From Pedobacter sp. FW305-3-2-15-E-R2A2 (GTDB taxonomy: Bacteria; Bacteroidota; Bacteroidia; Sphingobacteriales; Sphingobacteriaceae): a stretch of DNA of 64,000 nucleotides. Position 1 is the first letter of the stretch. Each line of letters opens with the position of its first letter. Below the pieces are notes generated by a model. That model made no database searches. It saw only the letters and a program-made list of their open reading frames with translations, and was not told the DNA's origin. The position numbers and the translations under genes were made by a program. Location of the stretch: positions 1,488,001 to 1,552,000 of the forward strand of contig NZ_CP151803.1 of the NCBI RefSeq assembly GCF_038446955.1, read 5' to 3'. Shown piece by piece: positions 42,207-51,390 of this stretch.

Positions 42207-43226
42207 ATGCCCGTAAACCGCAATGCACTCCTCCGTTACCGGACCATTGATCAATGCCTGCAAAACAGAAGGAGAAAGTGGAGCCTCGAAGATTTGATTA
42301 CCGCCTGTTCGGATGCTTTATATGAATATCAGGGAATTGATACCGGAGTAAGCCGCAGGTCAATACAGGCAGATCTTGAAATGATGCGGAGTAATAAACT
42401 GGGCTATGAAGCACCCATCGTCGTGGTGGATCGAAAATACTATACCTATGCGGACAAGGATTACAGCATTACCAATAGTCCATTGAACCAACAAGACATG
42501 CAGGTGCTGAACGAAGTTTCTCATTTGCTGAGCCAGTTTAAAGGCTTTAGTCATTTTGCAGACCTTAATGAAATGTTAAGCAAACTGGAAGATAAGATAT
42601 ATGCTCAGGAAATGCAAACGCAGCCATTGATCGATTTTGAAAAGAATGACGACCTGAAAGGACTGGAATATATTGAGGTCATCCGTAAAGCAATCGTCGC
42701 AAGACAAACATTGGGCATTACTTACCAGTCTTTTAAAGCTAAAAAAGCCAATGAGCTTAACTTTAGTCCTTACTTATTAAAAGAATACCGCAACAGATGG
42801 TTTGTTATAGGTGTGGTTCAGGGAAGTAATGCATTGTTATATAACCTGGCATTGGATAGGATTCAATCCATCAGCGAGGGGTCTGCTGAGTATCAGGAGA
42901 ACAATATCGATGATTTTGCCAATTTCTATCATAACGTAATCGGAGTCTCCAAATATCCTCATCAGAAAGATACGGAAGTGATATTCTGGTCTGACCAGGA
43001 CAATGCACCTTATATGATGACCAAACCTTTACATCGTTCCCAACGCTTAATCAGGGAAGAGAAAGACGGCAAAGTTTTTAGCATTCAGGTGGTGCTTAAT
43101 TTTGAGCTGGAACGCGAGTTACTGGGATTTGGTGCTAAAGTAAAAGTCCTGAGCCCTGAGGTGCTTGTCCTTCAAATGAAAGAGCACCTGAAGAATATGA
43201 TGGGACATTATGAAATGATCGACTGA
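42207..43226 (+). CDS. WYL domain transcriptional regulator
   Basis: Regulator of 339 residues: N-terminal winged HTH (about 5-85, RYRTIDQCLQNRRRKWSLEDLITACSDAL, then VSRRSIQADLEMMRS), central WYL domain (about 160-230, ITYQSFKAKKANELNFSPYLLKEYRNRWFVIGV) and C-terminal WCX-like extension (about 260-339). WYL domains bind ligands, in some cases single-stranded nucleic acids, and such regulators often control nucleic-acid-damage or defence genes. ATG 42207 (MPVNRNALLRYR) matches the usual N-terminus; the longer frame from 42123 would run through the divergent promoters. It is placed to control rsr and itself. Confidence 0.88.
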   Translation: MPVNRNALLRYRTIDQCLQNRRRKWSLEDLITACSDALYEYQGIDTGVSRRSIQADLEMMRSNKLGYEAPIVVVDRKYYTYADKDYSITNSPLNQQDMQVLNEVSHLLSQFKGFSHFADLNEMLSKLEDKIYAQEMQTQPLIDFEKNDDLKGLEYIEVIRKAIVARQTLGITYQSFKAKKANELNFSPYLLKEYRNRWFVIGVVQGSNALLYNLALDRIQSISEGSAEYQENNIDDFANFYHNVIGVSKYPHQKDTEVIFWSDQDNAPYMMTKPLHRSQRLIREEKDGKVFSIQVVLNFELERELLGFGAKVKVLSPEVLVLQMKEHLKNMMGHYEMID

Positions 43227-43286
43227 TAATTTGGGCAAAGCAAGATCAGAGACTAAGAATGAAAAATGCTTAGATATATTACTATT

Positions 43287-43328
43287 GATACAAAAAAGAC
43301 AATCTATAGCGGTTGTCTTTTTTGTATC
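43287..43328 (+). terminator. Terminator of the WYL gene
   Basis: GATACAAAAAAGACAA (43287-43302) pairs perfectly with TTGTCTTTTTTGTATC (43313-43328), a 16-bp stem with a 10-nt loop. Confidence 0.88.
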
Positions 43329-43372
43329 ATCGGGTCAAAGCTTCGGACTACCGTTATTTTCATTGCTTTTCA

Positions 43373-43405
43373 ATTGCATCATTATTACTTTTTAAAGTAT
43401 CTTTG
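43373..43405 (+). promoter_or_regulatory. Promoter of purL
   Basis: ATTG (43373-43376), 21-bp spacer and consensus -7 TATCTTTG (43398-43405). The transcript would start near 43411, leaving at most about 10 nt before the initiation codon. Confidence 0.75.
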
Positions 43406-43420
43406 CATCACTTTATGAAT

Positions 43421-46400
43421 ATGATCTTTTTCTTCGAAACCCCATCTGCCAAGATTTATGTCTTGCAAATAAACCGGAGCCTTACACCATCTGATATTTC
43501 AAAATTAAGTTGGCTGTTTGGAGGCGCAAAAGTTAAATCGGAAACATCTTTAAGTGGATTCTTTGTTGGCCCAAGGGCAGCAATGGTGACCCCATGGAGT
43601 ACCAATGCCGTAGAAATCACCCAGAATATGGACCTTCAGGGCATTATCCGGATTGAAGAGTTTGAGCAGTCAACTGCTGATGCCTCGAATTATGACCACA
43701 TGTTGTTTCAAAAATACGACGGACTGGGGCAGGAGGTATTCACTACGAACGTTCAGCCGGAGCCAATCCTGGAAATCAGCGACATTGCAGCTTACAACAA
43801 ACAGGAAGGACTATCATTAAGTGACGAAGAAGTTGATTACTTAAATAAATTGGCCGAAAATCTGGGCCGTAAATTAACGGATTCAGAAGTATTTGGTTTT
43901 TCTCAGGTCAACTCTGAACATTGTCGCCATAAAATCTTTAACGGAACTTTTGTGATCGATGGCCAGGAGCAACCTTCTTCCCTGTTTAAACTGATCCGTA
44001 AAACATCAGAATTAAATCCTAACGGGATTGTTTCTGCCTATAAAGATAATGTGGCCTTTGTTAAAGGACCAAGGGTACAGCAGTTTGCTCCTAAAAGAGC
44101 AGATGTGCCTGAATACTACCAATTGAAAGATTTTGATTCCGTCATCTCTATAAAAGCGGAAACCCATAACTTCCCAACCACTGTGGAGCCTTTTAATGGT
44201 GCTGCTACAGGATCAGGTGGTGAGATCAGAGACAGGCTGGCAGGCGGACAAGGATCTTTACCTCTTGCAGGTACAGCAGTATATATGACTGCTTTGTCCA
44301 GATTAACAGAAGATCGTCCCTGGGAAAAAGGAGTGGACGAAAGAAAATGGTTGTATCAAACCCCAATGGACATCCTGATCAAAGCCTCAAATGGTGCTTC
44401 TGATTTTGGAAATAAATTCGGACAACCCCTGATCACAGGATCAGTATTAACCTTTGAACACGAAGAAGAAGGCCGTAAATTAGGATATGATAAAGTGATC
44501 ATGCTTGCAGGTGGCGTAGGCTACGGAAAAGCGGATCAGGCTCAAAAACATAAACCATCTACAGGAGATCAGATTGTGATCCTTGGTGGTGAAAATTACC
44601 GCATTGGTATGGGAGGTGCAGCAGTATCTTCAGCAGATACCGGTGCCCTGGGTTCCAGCATTGAGCTGAATGCCATCCAACGCTCCAACCCGGAGATGCA
44701 AAAAAGAGCGGCAAACACCGTTCGTGGAATGGTGGAAAGTGATGTGAATGCGATTGTTTCGATTCATGATCATGGTGCCGGAGGACACTTAAACTGTCTT
44801 TCTGAACTTGTAGAAGAAACTGGTGGTCTGATTGACCTGGATAAACTGCCGGTTGGCGATCCTACACTTTCTGCCAAAGAAATTATAGGAAACGAATCTC
44901 AGGAACGTATGGGATTGGTGATCGGAAAAGACCATATCGATACCTTAAACAAAATCGCGGAACGTGAACGCAGCCCAATGTATACTGTTGGAGAAGTAAC
45001 CGGCGATCACCGCTTTACTTTTGCTTCTAAAACCACTGGCTTAAAACCAATGGATCTGGAGCTGAAAGATATGTTCGGAAGCTCACCGAAAGTGGTGATG
45101 GAAGATAAAACGGTCGACAGGAAATACGAAGCAGTAGCTTACGATCATACTAAGATCGATACTTACCTGGAACAGGTCCTACAGCTGGAAGCAGTAGCTT
45201 CCAAAGACTGGTTAACAAACAAAGTTGACCGTTGTGTAGGTGGAAGAGTAGCCAAACAACAATGCGCAGGACCATTACAGTTGCCTTTAAATAACTGTGG
45301 TGTAATGGCACTTGATTATCAGGGAAAAGATGGTATCGCTACTTCTGTAGGACATGCGCCACTATCTGCACTGATCGACGCAGCAGCAGGAAGTCGCAAT
45401 GCCATTGCAGAATCACTTTCAAATATTGTATGGGCTCCCTTAAAAGATGGATTGGAAAGTGTTTCACTTTCTGCCAACTGGATGTGGGCTTGTAAGAACG
45501 AAGGAGAAGATGCACGTTTATATGAAGCGGTAAAAGCATGCTCGGAATTTGCAATCGACTTAGGGATTAATATCCCAACAGGAAAAGATTCCCTGTCGAT
45601 GAAACAGAAATACCCTGATGGCGAGGTGATCGCCCCAGGTACAGTAATCATCTCTGCAGGTGGTCATTGTGACGACATTACCGCAGTCGTAGAACCGGTA
45701 CTTCAGAAAAATGGTGGATCAGTTTATTACATCAACCTTTCCGGTGATGCCTATAAACTTGGAGGATCTTCATTTGCACAGACTTTAAACAGGATTGGCA
45801 ATGAAACTCCGGATGTAAAGGATGCAGCAGCATTTAAAACCGCTTTCAATACGGTTCAGGAACTGATCAAAGCAGGGAAAATCCAGGCAGGTCATGACAT
45901 TGGTAGTGGTGGTTTGATCACTACTTTATTAGAGCTTTGCTTCGCCGATAGAAACCTTGGTGCGGAAATCGACCTTTCTGCTTTAGGAAATGAAGACCTG
46001 ATTAAAGTGCTTTTCGCAGAAAATATCGGAATCGTATTCCAGGCAGACGCGAGTGTAGAAGCATTGCTTACTACAGCGGGTGTTGCTTACCATAAAATTG
46101 GTGAAGTAAAAAGTGAAGCGACCTTAACCGTTAAAAACTCAGCAACAAGCCATACTTTTGATATTGATCACCTACGTGATGTATGGTTCAAAACTTCTTA
46201 CCTTTTAGACCAAAAACAAGCTGGTCCTGTTAAAGCGAAAGAAAGATTTGACAACTATAAGAACCATGTCCTGAACTATACTTTCCCATTGCAGTTTGAT
46301 GGTAAAAAACCGGTTATCGACGAATCTAAACCAAGGCCTAAAGCTGCGGTTCTTAGAGAGAAAGGAAGTAACTCGGAGCGTGAACTTGCCAATGCCATGT

Positions 46401-47086
46401 TCCTTGCTGGTTTTGATGTAAAAGATGTACACATGACCGATTTAATCTCTGGTCGTGAAACATTGGAAGACATTCAGTTTATCGGTGCGGTAGGAGGTTT
46501 CTCTAACTCAGACGTACTGGGGTCAGCTAAAGGTTGGGCAGGTGCATTTTTATACAATGAAAAAGCAAGGGTCGCATTGGAGAATTTCTTCAAACGTGAG
46601 GATACCCTTTCTGTGGGAATCTGTAATGGTTGTCAGCTATTCGTGGAATTAGGCCTGATCAATAAAAACCATGAAGAAAAACCTAAAATGCTACACAACG
46701 AAAGTCAGAAGCATGAGAGTATTTTCACCTCATTAACGATACAGGAAAACAATTCTGTGATGTTATCCAGTCTTGCCGGAAGTACTTTAGGGGTATGGGT
46801 ATCTCATGGAGAAGGTAAATTCCAGTTGCCATATGCGGAAGATCAGTACGGTATTGTCGCTAAATATGGCTATGAAAGCTATCCGGCAAATCCAAACGGA
46901 TCGGATTACAATACTGCAATGTTATGTGATCAATCAGGAAGACACCTGGTAATGATGCCTCACATTGAGCGCTCTTTATTCCAATGGCATTGGGCTAACT
47001 ATCCTCAGGGACGTAAAGATGAAGTAACGCCATGGATGGAAGCCTTTGTAAATGCGAGAAAATGGTTGGAAAATACCAGCAAATAA
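43421..47086 (+). CDS. purL: Phosphoribosylformylglycinamidine synthase, single-chain
   Basis: Fourth step of purine synthesis: FGAR to FGAM using ATP and glutamine. The single-chain form has about 1221 residues: N-terminal linker, two AIRS-like synthase halves and a C-terminal class I glutaminase. Visible motifs are VNSEHCRHKIFNGTF, KAETHNFPTTVEPFNGAATGSGGEIRD, GRVAKQQCAGPLQ and GKDSLSMKQKYPDG. The glutaminase nucleophile is in VGICNGCQLFVELG, with HGEGKF and the closing MMPHIERSLFQWHWANYP. ATG 43421 (MIFFFETP) or 43415 is the start; earlier codons lie upstream of the promoter at 43373-43405. It is monocistronic. Confidence 0.96.
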   Translation: MIFFFETPSAKIYVLQINRSLTPSDISKLSWLFGGAKVKSETSLSGFFVGPRAAMVTPWSTNAVEITQNMDLQGIIRIEEFEQSTADASNYDHMLFQKYDGLGQEVFTTNVQPEPILEISDIAAYNKQEGLSLSDEEVDYLNKLAENLGRKLTDSEVFGFSQVNSEHCRHKIFNGTFVIDGQEQPSSLFKLIRKTSELNPNGIVSAYKDNVAFVKGPRVQQFAPKRADVPEYYQLKDFDSVISIKAETHNFPTTVEPFNGAATGSGGEIRDRLAGGQGSLPLAGTAVYMTALSRLTEDRPWEKGVDERKWLYQTPMDILIKASNGASDFGNKFGQPLITGSVLTFEHEEEGRKLGYDKVIMLAGGVGYGKADQAQKHKPSTGDQIVILGGENYRIGMGGAAVSSADTGALGSSIELNAIQRSNPEMQKRAANTVRGMVESDVNAIVSIHDHGAGGHLNCLSELVEETGGLIDLDKLPVGDPTLSAKEIIGNESQERMGLVIGKDHIDTLNKIAERERSPMYTVGEVTGDHRFTFASKTTGLKPMDLELKDMFGSSPKVVMEDKTVDRKYEAVAYDHTKIDTYLEQVLQLEAVASKDWLTNKVDRCVGGRVAKQQCAGPLQLPLNNCGVMALDYQGKDGIATSVGHAPLSALIDAAAGSRNAIAESLSNIVWAPLKDGLESVSLSANWMWACKNEGEDARLYEAVKACSEFAIDLGINIPTGKDSLSMKQKYPDGEVIAPGTVIISAGGHCDDITAVVEPVLQKNGGSVYYINLSGDAYKLGGSSFAQTLNRIGNETPDVKDAAAFKTAFNTVQELIKAGKIQAGHDIGSGGLITTLLELCFADRNLGAEIDLSALGNEDLIKVLFAENIGIVFQADASVEALLTTAGVAYHKIGEVKSEATLTVKNSATSHTFDIDHLRDVWFKTSYLLDQKQAGPVKAKERFDNYKNHVLNYTFPLQFDGKKPVIDESKPRPKAAVLREKGSNSERELANAMFLAGFDVKDVHMTDLISGRETLEDIQFIGAVGGFSNSDVLGSAKGWAGAFLYNEKARVALENFFKREDTLSVGICNGCQLFVELGLINKNHEEKPKMLHNESQKHESIFTSLTIQENNSVMLSSLAGSTLGVWVSHGEGKFQLPYAEDQYGIVAKYGYESYPANPNGSDYNTAMLCDQSGRHLVMMPHIERSLFQWHWANYPQGRKDEVTPWMEAFVNARKWLENTSK

Positions 47087-47113
47087 TAGCAGATCTAAAA
47101 GACAATTCATAAC

Positions 47114-47145
47114 AAAAGAGCAGCCCAAAAGGCTGCTCTTTTTGT
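47114..47145 (+). terminator. Terminator of purL
   Basis: AAAAGAGCAGCC (47114-47125), CAAAA loop, GGCTGCTCTTTT (47131-47142) and a T run. Confidence 0.92.
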
Positions 47146-47170
47146 ACCGGGGGGATTTTTAATTTTAAAG

Positions 47171-47974
47171 TTAGGCAGGGGTAAACTGGAAAGAATGGAT
47201 GATGATCTCCACTTCCTGTGCATTTGAAGGCGCGAGTCCATTGAATAACCATAAATTCATGTGTACAGGCAAAGCTTCTGTGCTCACCGGGAAACCCGAA
47301 TCCGGAGTACTCCATGGAAAGAAGGAATTGCCTTCGAGTTCATTGTGTCCGTGATAAGCTTTGTAAGTCACCTTCTGACTGTTTCGCTGAAATTTGTAGG
47401 TAGAGTAAGTGCCGTTTAGCGCAAGCTCATAAGTATTGAATTTACGCGTTGCAGGATCTCCATAAGCCGGATAAACGGTATAATTGAAATTAGGCCATGC
47501 CGAATTGCCCCATCTTGCAAACTCGATGTCTACCTCATGATGTCCGTCATCGCCGCTTTTATAATTGAACAGGCCTAAGATTACATTTTTGTCCAGTTGA
47601 TCTACTGCGCCTTCCACTTTCCATACATAAGAACCATAGCCAAACTCCTGCAGGGAACTGACCTCAGCGCAATTCCACCTTCCCGTAGCGGGATCTCTTT
47701 TGATTCTTAAATGGAGCAGACCTTGTGCATCTACCCATACACTGCTGTTGGCCCAATAATTAGGTCCGGGACCACCCACAGCGAGATCTGTTACATTTTT
47801 AACCTGCCAGGTATAGCCACTGAAATTGATGATGGTTGCCCCCGGAACAGGGACTACTGCTGATTTTGAATTTACTTTTTCTGATTTAGGATGACCTGCG
47901 TTTTCAGCATTTGAGTCTTTCTTACACGAGAAGAAGACGATGGCAAGTATTGCCATAACATAGATTTTTTTCAT
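47171..47974 (-). CDS. GH16-like family lipoprotein glycosidase
   Basis: Surface or periplasmic lipoprotein of 267 residues: lipobox VFFSC (Cys17), a linker rich in Ser and Lys, then a jelly-roll domain (about 48-267). The GH16 catalytic signature ExDxE is present as EVDIE (Glu147, Asp149, Glu151). Clan members cleave beta-1,3 or beta-1,4 glucans, galactans or related polymers; the specificity cannot be told. The flanking GYGSYVWKVEG and GDDGHH segments are typical strands of the fold. A perfect inverted repeat AGACATC/GATGTCT lies upstream at 48007-48023 and may be an operator. It is monocistronic. Confidence 0.82.
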   Translation of the reverse strand: MKKIYVMAILAIVFFSCKKDSNAENAGHPKSEKVNSKSAVVPVPGATIINFSGYTWQVKNVTDLAVGGPGPNYWANSSVWVDAQGLLHLRIKRDPATGRWNCAEVSSLQEFGYGSYVWKVEGAVDQLDKNVILGLFNYKSGDDGHHEVDIEFARWGNSAWPNFNYTVYPAYGDPATRKFNTYELALNGTYSTYKFQRNSQKVTYKAYHGHNELEGNSFFPWSTPDSGFPVSTEALPVHMNLWLFNGLAPSNAQEVEIIIHSFQFTPA

Positions 47975-48006
47975 TTTGGTTGATTATAGGGTTGATAAAT
48001 TTTGTC

Positions 48007-48023
48007 AGACATCTCTGATGTCT
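48007..48023. promoter_or_regulatory. Inverted repeat upstream of the GH16 gene
   Basis: AGACATC-TCT-GATGTCT, perfect 7-bp arms, 33 bp upstream of the start. It is an operator candidate; the regulator is unknown. Confidence 0.35.
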
Positions 48024-48126
48024 AAACACAAGTGCAGGGAAACCCGGACTTTTACCAATTAAAGGACGAATAAATTTTATAGCTCCGCCTAAGTGTTTAA
48101 TATTGCATACCGCTTATAAAAAGCAA

Positions 48127-48149
48127 TGAAGCTATTTATGATAGCTTCA
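48127..48149. promoter_or_regulatory. Inverted repeat upstream of pepE
   Basis: TGAAGCTAT-TTATG-ATAGCTTCA, perfect 9-bp arms, 23 bp before the pepE start. It is either a leader hairpin or an operator. Confidence 0.4.
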
Positions 48150-48172
48150 CTACCATTAATAATTATGTACTG

Positions 48173-48874
48173 ATGAAAAATATACTGCTTGCAAGTACCT
48201 CAACCCTGTTTGGAGAAGAATATCTGGCTTATCTCCTGCCCGAATTAAAGTCTTTCTTTGAAGGGATTTCTGAGATTGTATTTATTCCCTTTGCACGTCC
48301 CGGAGGCATCAGCCATGATGAGTATACAGAGAAGGTCAGAGAGGTATTTCATTCCCTGAACATTAGCGTAAGGGGGCTTCATACTTTTACTGATCCTCTG
48401 GAAGCCATCCAACAGGCGGAAGGTTTTTTCACGGGAGGAGGGAATACCTTCCTGCTGGTTCAACAGCTTCATCAACTCAACCTGATGGAGGACCTTAAAA
48501 TAGCCGTGGAAGCTGGCACCCCTTATCTGGGGACGAGCGCAGGCAGCAATATCGGTGGCCTCAATATGAAGAATACAAACGATATGCCCATTGTATATCC
48601 TCCTGATTTTACCACGATGGGACTTGTTCCTTTTAACATTAATGCGCATTATCTGGATCCGGATCCAAACAGCACACATAACGGCGAAACCAGAGAAACC
48701 CGGATCAAAGAATTCCATGTCTTTAATGACACTCCGGTAGTGGGGCTCAGGGAGGGAAGCTGGATCCGCGTTCAGGGGGAAGAGGTAACGACTGTAGGAA
48801 ACAGGCCTTCCCGCATATTCAGACCACAAATGGCACCTTATGAACTGGAGTCAGGCTCGGTATTAAGATTTTAA
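48173..48874 (+). CDS. pepE: Peptidase E (alpha-aspartyl dipeptidase)
   Basis: Cytoplasmic S51 serine peptidase of 233 residues that hydrolyses Asp-X dipeptides. The nucleophile elbow is GTSAGSNIGG with Ser122. The other catalytic residues are probably His159 in NINAHYLDPDP and an acidic residue near NTNDMPI, as in the Salmonella and E. coli enzymes. The opening NILLASTSTLFGEEYL matches the family. It lies 57 bp upstream of the 5-oxoprolinase genes on the same strand, but these have their own -7 element (48906-48913), so joint transcription is optional. Both act in recovery of amino acids from small peptides and adducts. Confidence 0.9.
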   Translation: MKNILLASTSTLFGEEYLAYLLPELKSFFEGISEIVFIPFARPGGISHDEYTEKVREVFHSLNISVRGLHTFTDPLEAIQQAEGFFTGGGNTFLLVQQLHQLNLMEDLKIAVEAGTPYLGTSAGSNIGGLNMKNTNDMPIVYPPDFTTMGLVPFNINAHYLDPDPNSTHNGETRETRIKEFHVFNDTPVVGLREGSWIRVQGEEVTTVGNRPSRIFRPQMAPYELESGSVLRF

Positions 48875-48931
48875 CCCGGGACGGAAATCGCCGGTATTAT
48901 ATCATTATATTTGTTTTGAGGCGATTTTTAA

Positions 48932-49642
48932 ATGACACAGAAAACAAATTCTTTTAAATGCTATCCGCTTGGTGATGCCGCAGTCGTGATCCAGCTTGGT
49001 GATCAGATCAGTCCTGCCATCAATGCAAAGGTGCGGGCGATATGTGCTTACCTGGATGAGTATAGCTTTGAAGGTTTTATCGAATATGTACCTGCATTTA
49101 CTACGGTGACCTTATATTATGAACCCTGGGTCATCAACTACACTAAATTGCTGCCGCTCCTTCAGGAAATGGCAAATGAAGTGCTGGAAGAACAGGAGGT
49201 TCCATCGGGCCCGGTATTGGACATTCCCGTTCTATATGGGGGCGAATGGGGGCCGGATCTGGACTTTGTAGCCAGTCATAATAAGATCAGCACCGCTGAA
49301 GTAATTGCCCTTCATACCGCCCCGGAATACCTGGTGTATATGATCGGTTTTGCACCTGGCTTTCCTTATCTCGGCGGAATGAACGAATTGATTGCTACCC
49401 CAAGAAAAGATACACCAAGAATGAAAATTGCTGCCGGATCGGTAGGCATCGCAGGGGAACAAACAGGGATCTATCCCATTGAAACCCCGGGAGGATGGCA
49501 GATCATCGGCAGAAGTCCGATTGATCTTTTTGACCTGAACAGGGAAGTTCCTGCATTCCTTAAAGCGGGTGATAAAGTACGCTTTGTCGCAATTTCCGAA
49601 AAAGAGTTTAAGAAAATAAGGAGGAGTAAAAATGGGGATTAA
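48932..49642 (+). CDS. pxpB: 5-oxoprolinase subunit B
   Basis: One of three subunits of the prokaryotic ATP-dependent 5-oxoprolinase, which opens 5-oxoproline (pyroglutamate) to glutamate. The protein has 236 residues and the KipI/PxpB fold, with family phrases PLGDAAVVIQLGDQIS at the N-terminus, YLVYMIGFAPGFPYLGGM (about 132-149) and GSVGIAGEQTGIYPIETPGGWQIIGRSP (about 169-196). It is the first gene of a four-gene set with overlapping ends. A consensus -7 TATATTTG lies at 48906-48913. The Bacillus homologue KipI also inhibits a kinase; that is not implied here. Confidence 0.95.
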   Translation: MTQKTNSFKCYPLGDAAVVIQLGDQISPAINAKVRAICAYLDEYSFEGFIEYVPAFTTVTLYYEPWVINYTKLLPLLQEMANEVLEEQEVPSGPVLDIPVLYGGEWGPDLDFVASHNKISTAEVIALHTAPEYLVYMIGFAPGFPYLGGMNELIATPRKDTPRMKIAAGSVGIAGEQTGIYPIETPGGWQIIGRSPIDLFDLNREVPAFLKAGDKVRFVAISEKEFKKIRRSKNGD

Positions 49643-50597
49643 GGTGCTTAAAGGAGGCTTACTCACGACCATTCAGGATGCCGGACGTTATGGATACCGT
49701 AAAGATGGGATCATCGTAGCTGGTGCAATGGATGCCCATGCCTTGAAATTAGGCAATATGCTCGTTGGAAATACAGGCGGAGAAGCCGGTATAGAATGCA
49801 CATTGATGGGGCCTTTTCTTCTTTTTGAAGAAGATCAGCTCATGGCCATTACCGGTGCCGATCTTTCTGCTGAAATTGACGGCATCCCGGCTCCAATGTG
49901 GCGTCCGGTATTTGTCCATAAAGGCGCAGTGTTATCTTTCGGTCAGGCCCGCTCAGGATGCCGTACTTATCTGACGATTCATGGAGGTTTCGACCTGCCA
50001 CAGGTATTGGGGAGCTATTCCACTTACCTTCGTGCTGGTTTTGGCGGTTTGGAAGGCAGGGCTTTAAAAACAGGAGACCTGATCCCTTTCAAATCTGCTA
50101 CACCTGAACTGCCAGTTGGATTCAAGTGGTCGCTCAGCCCTAAAATGTATCAGCGATCACAGGATGAGGTTATCAGAGTGGTTAAAGGACCTGAATTTGA
50201 AGGCTTTCATGAAAAAAGTATCGCCGCAATACTTACAGAGAAATTTAAGATCAGTAAGGAAGCAGACCGGATGGGCTATCGCCTGGAAGGGGCTCAATTA
50301 AAACTGCGTAAAAAGCAAGACATGTTATCTTCTGCGGTGGCTTTCGGAACGGTCCAGGTAACTGCGGAAGGAAATCCGATTGTCTTAATGGCGGATCATC
50401 AGACGACCGGTGGTTATCCCAGAATCCTACAGGTAGTCAGTGTGGACTTAGGTAAGCTGGCACAATTCCAGACCGGCGATCTTTTAAGCTTTGAATTAAT
50501 TACCTTAGCTCAGGCACAAACCCTGCTGATTTCTGCGGAACAGGAACTCAGACAACTCAAACAAACATTAACTTTTAAATATCCAATCAATGGTTAA
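49632..50597 (+). CDS. pxpC: 5-oxoprolinase subunit C
   Basis: Biotin-independent carboxyltransferase-like subunit (KipA/PxpC), 321 residues. The opening [25 protein letters not shown] and the segments [21 protein letters not shown] and [26 protein letters not shown] are diagnostic. With PxpB it forms the phosphorylation and ring-opening part of 5-oxoprolinase. The gene overlaps pxpB by 11 bp at its start and pxpA by 8 bp at its end, so the three are translationally coupled. Confidence 0.95.
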   Translation: MGIKVLKGGLLTTIQDAGRYGYRKDGIIVAGAMDAHALKLGNMLVGNTGGEAGIECTLMGPFLLFEEDQLMAITGADLSAEIDGIPAPMWRPVFVHKGAVLSFGQARSGCRTYLTIHGGFDLPQVLGSYSTYLRAGFGGLEGRALKTGDLIPFKSATPELPVGFKWSLSPKMYQRSQDEVIRVVKGPEFEGFHEKSIAAILTEKFKISKEADRMGYRLEGAQLKLRKKQDMLSSAVAFGTVQVTAEGNPIVLMADHQTTGGYPRILQVVSVDLGKLAQFQTGDLLSFELITLAQAQTLLISAEQELRQLKQTLTFKYPING

Positions 50598-51390
50598 CCG
50601 TTATACCGCTGATCTGAATTGCGATATGGGGGAAGGCTTTGGGGCTTTCGATATCGGAAATGATGAAGCCATATTGCCTTTCGTTTCTTCGGCCAACATT
50701 GCCTGTGGTTTTCATGCAGGAGATCCTGCGGTGATGAAAAAGACCGTTCGCCTGGCGCTGAAGCATGGTGTCGCTATCGGTGCACATCCGGGATTGCCCG
50801 ATTTACAGGGCTTCGGGAGAAGGGAAATGGCGATCAGCCCCGAAGAGGCTTATGATATGGTGGTTTATCAGATCGGTGCCCTGACTGCTTTCGTGAAATC
50901 CGAAGGCGGATCAATGCAGCATGTGAAACCTCATGGTGCATTGTACAATATGGCCGCGGCAAATAAAGGTCTTGCAGTCGCGATTGCAGAAGCAGTATAC
51001 AAAGTTGATCCGGAACTTATTTTATATGGATTGTCTGGTTCGGAGTTGATCCATGCCGGAACAGCAGTCGGTTTACAGGTGGCCAATGAGGTCTTTGCAG
51101 ACCGGACCTATCAGCAGGACGGCAGCCTGACCTCCAGGAAACAAGCCAATGCCCTGATCACCGATCATGAGCTGGCCATCGCTCAGGTCATTAAAATGAT
51201 CAAAGAAGGAGAGGTGCTTTCTCAACAGGGGACTCCGGTTAGCATTAAAGCGGATACCATTTGCATTCATGGAGATGGACATTCGGCTGTAGCATTTGCC
51301 AAAGGCATTTATGCTGCTTTTAAGAAGGAAGGGATTACCTTATCTTCCACCAATCAACCGCGTGCGATCGCCAATAATTCCGCTGAATGA
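50590..51390 (+). CDS. pxpA: 5-oxoprolinase subunit A (LamB/YcsF family)
   Basis: Third subunit of 5-oxoprolinase, 266 residues, a deacetylase-like barrel that binds the 5-oxoproline ring. The family hallmark [38 protein letters not shown] (two blocks near residues 8-45) is intact, with [13 protein letters not shown] (about 63-75), [12 protein letters not shown] (about 115-126) and [14 protein letters not shown] near the C-terminus. It overlaps pxpC by 8 bp and the transporter gene by 4 bp (ATGA). Confidence 0.95.
   Translation: MVNRYTADLNCDMGEGFGAFDIGNDEAILPFVSSANIACGFHAGDPAVMKKTVRLALKHGVAIGAHPGLPDLQGFGRREMAISPEEAYDMVVYQIGALTAFVKSEGGSMQHVKPHGALYNMAAANKGLAVAIAEAVYKVDPELILYGLSGSELIHAGTAVGLQVANEVFADRTYQQDGSLTSRKQANALITDHELAIAQVIKMIKEGEVLSQQGTPVSIKADTICIHGDGHSAVAFAKGIYAAFKKEGITLSSTNQPRAIANNSAE

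Noticed and set aside
48245..48829. 194-codon minus-strand frame opposite pepE
   Set aside because: Shadow of pepE, which has a full catalytic motif set and normal family length.
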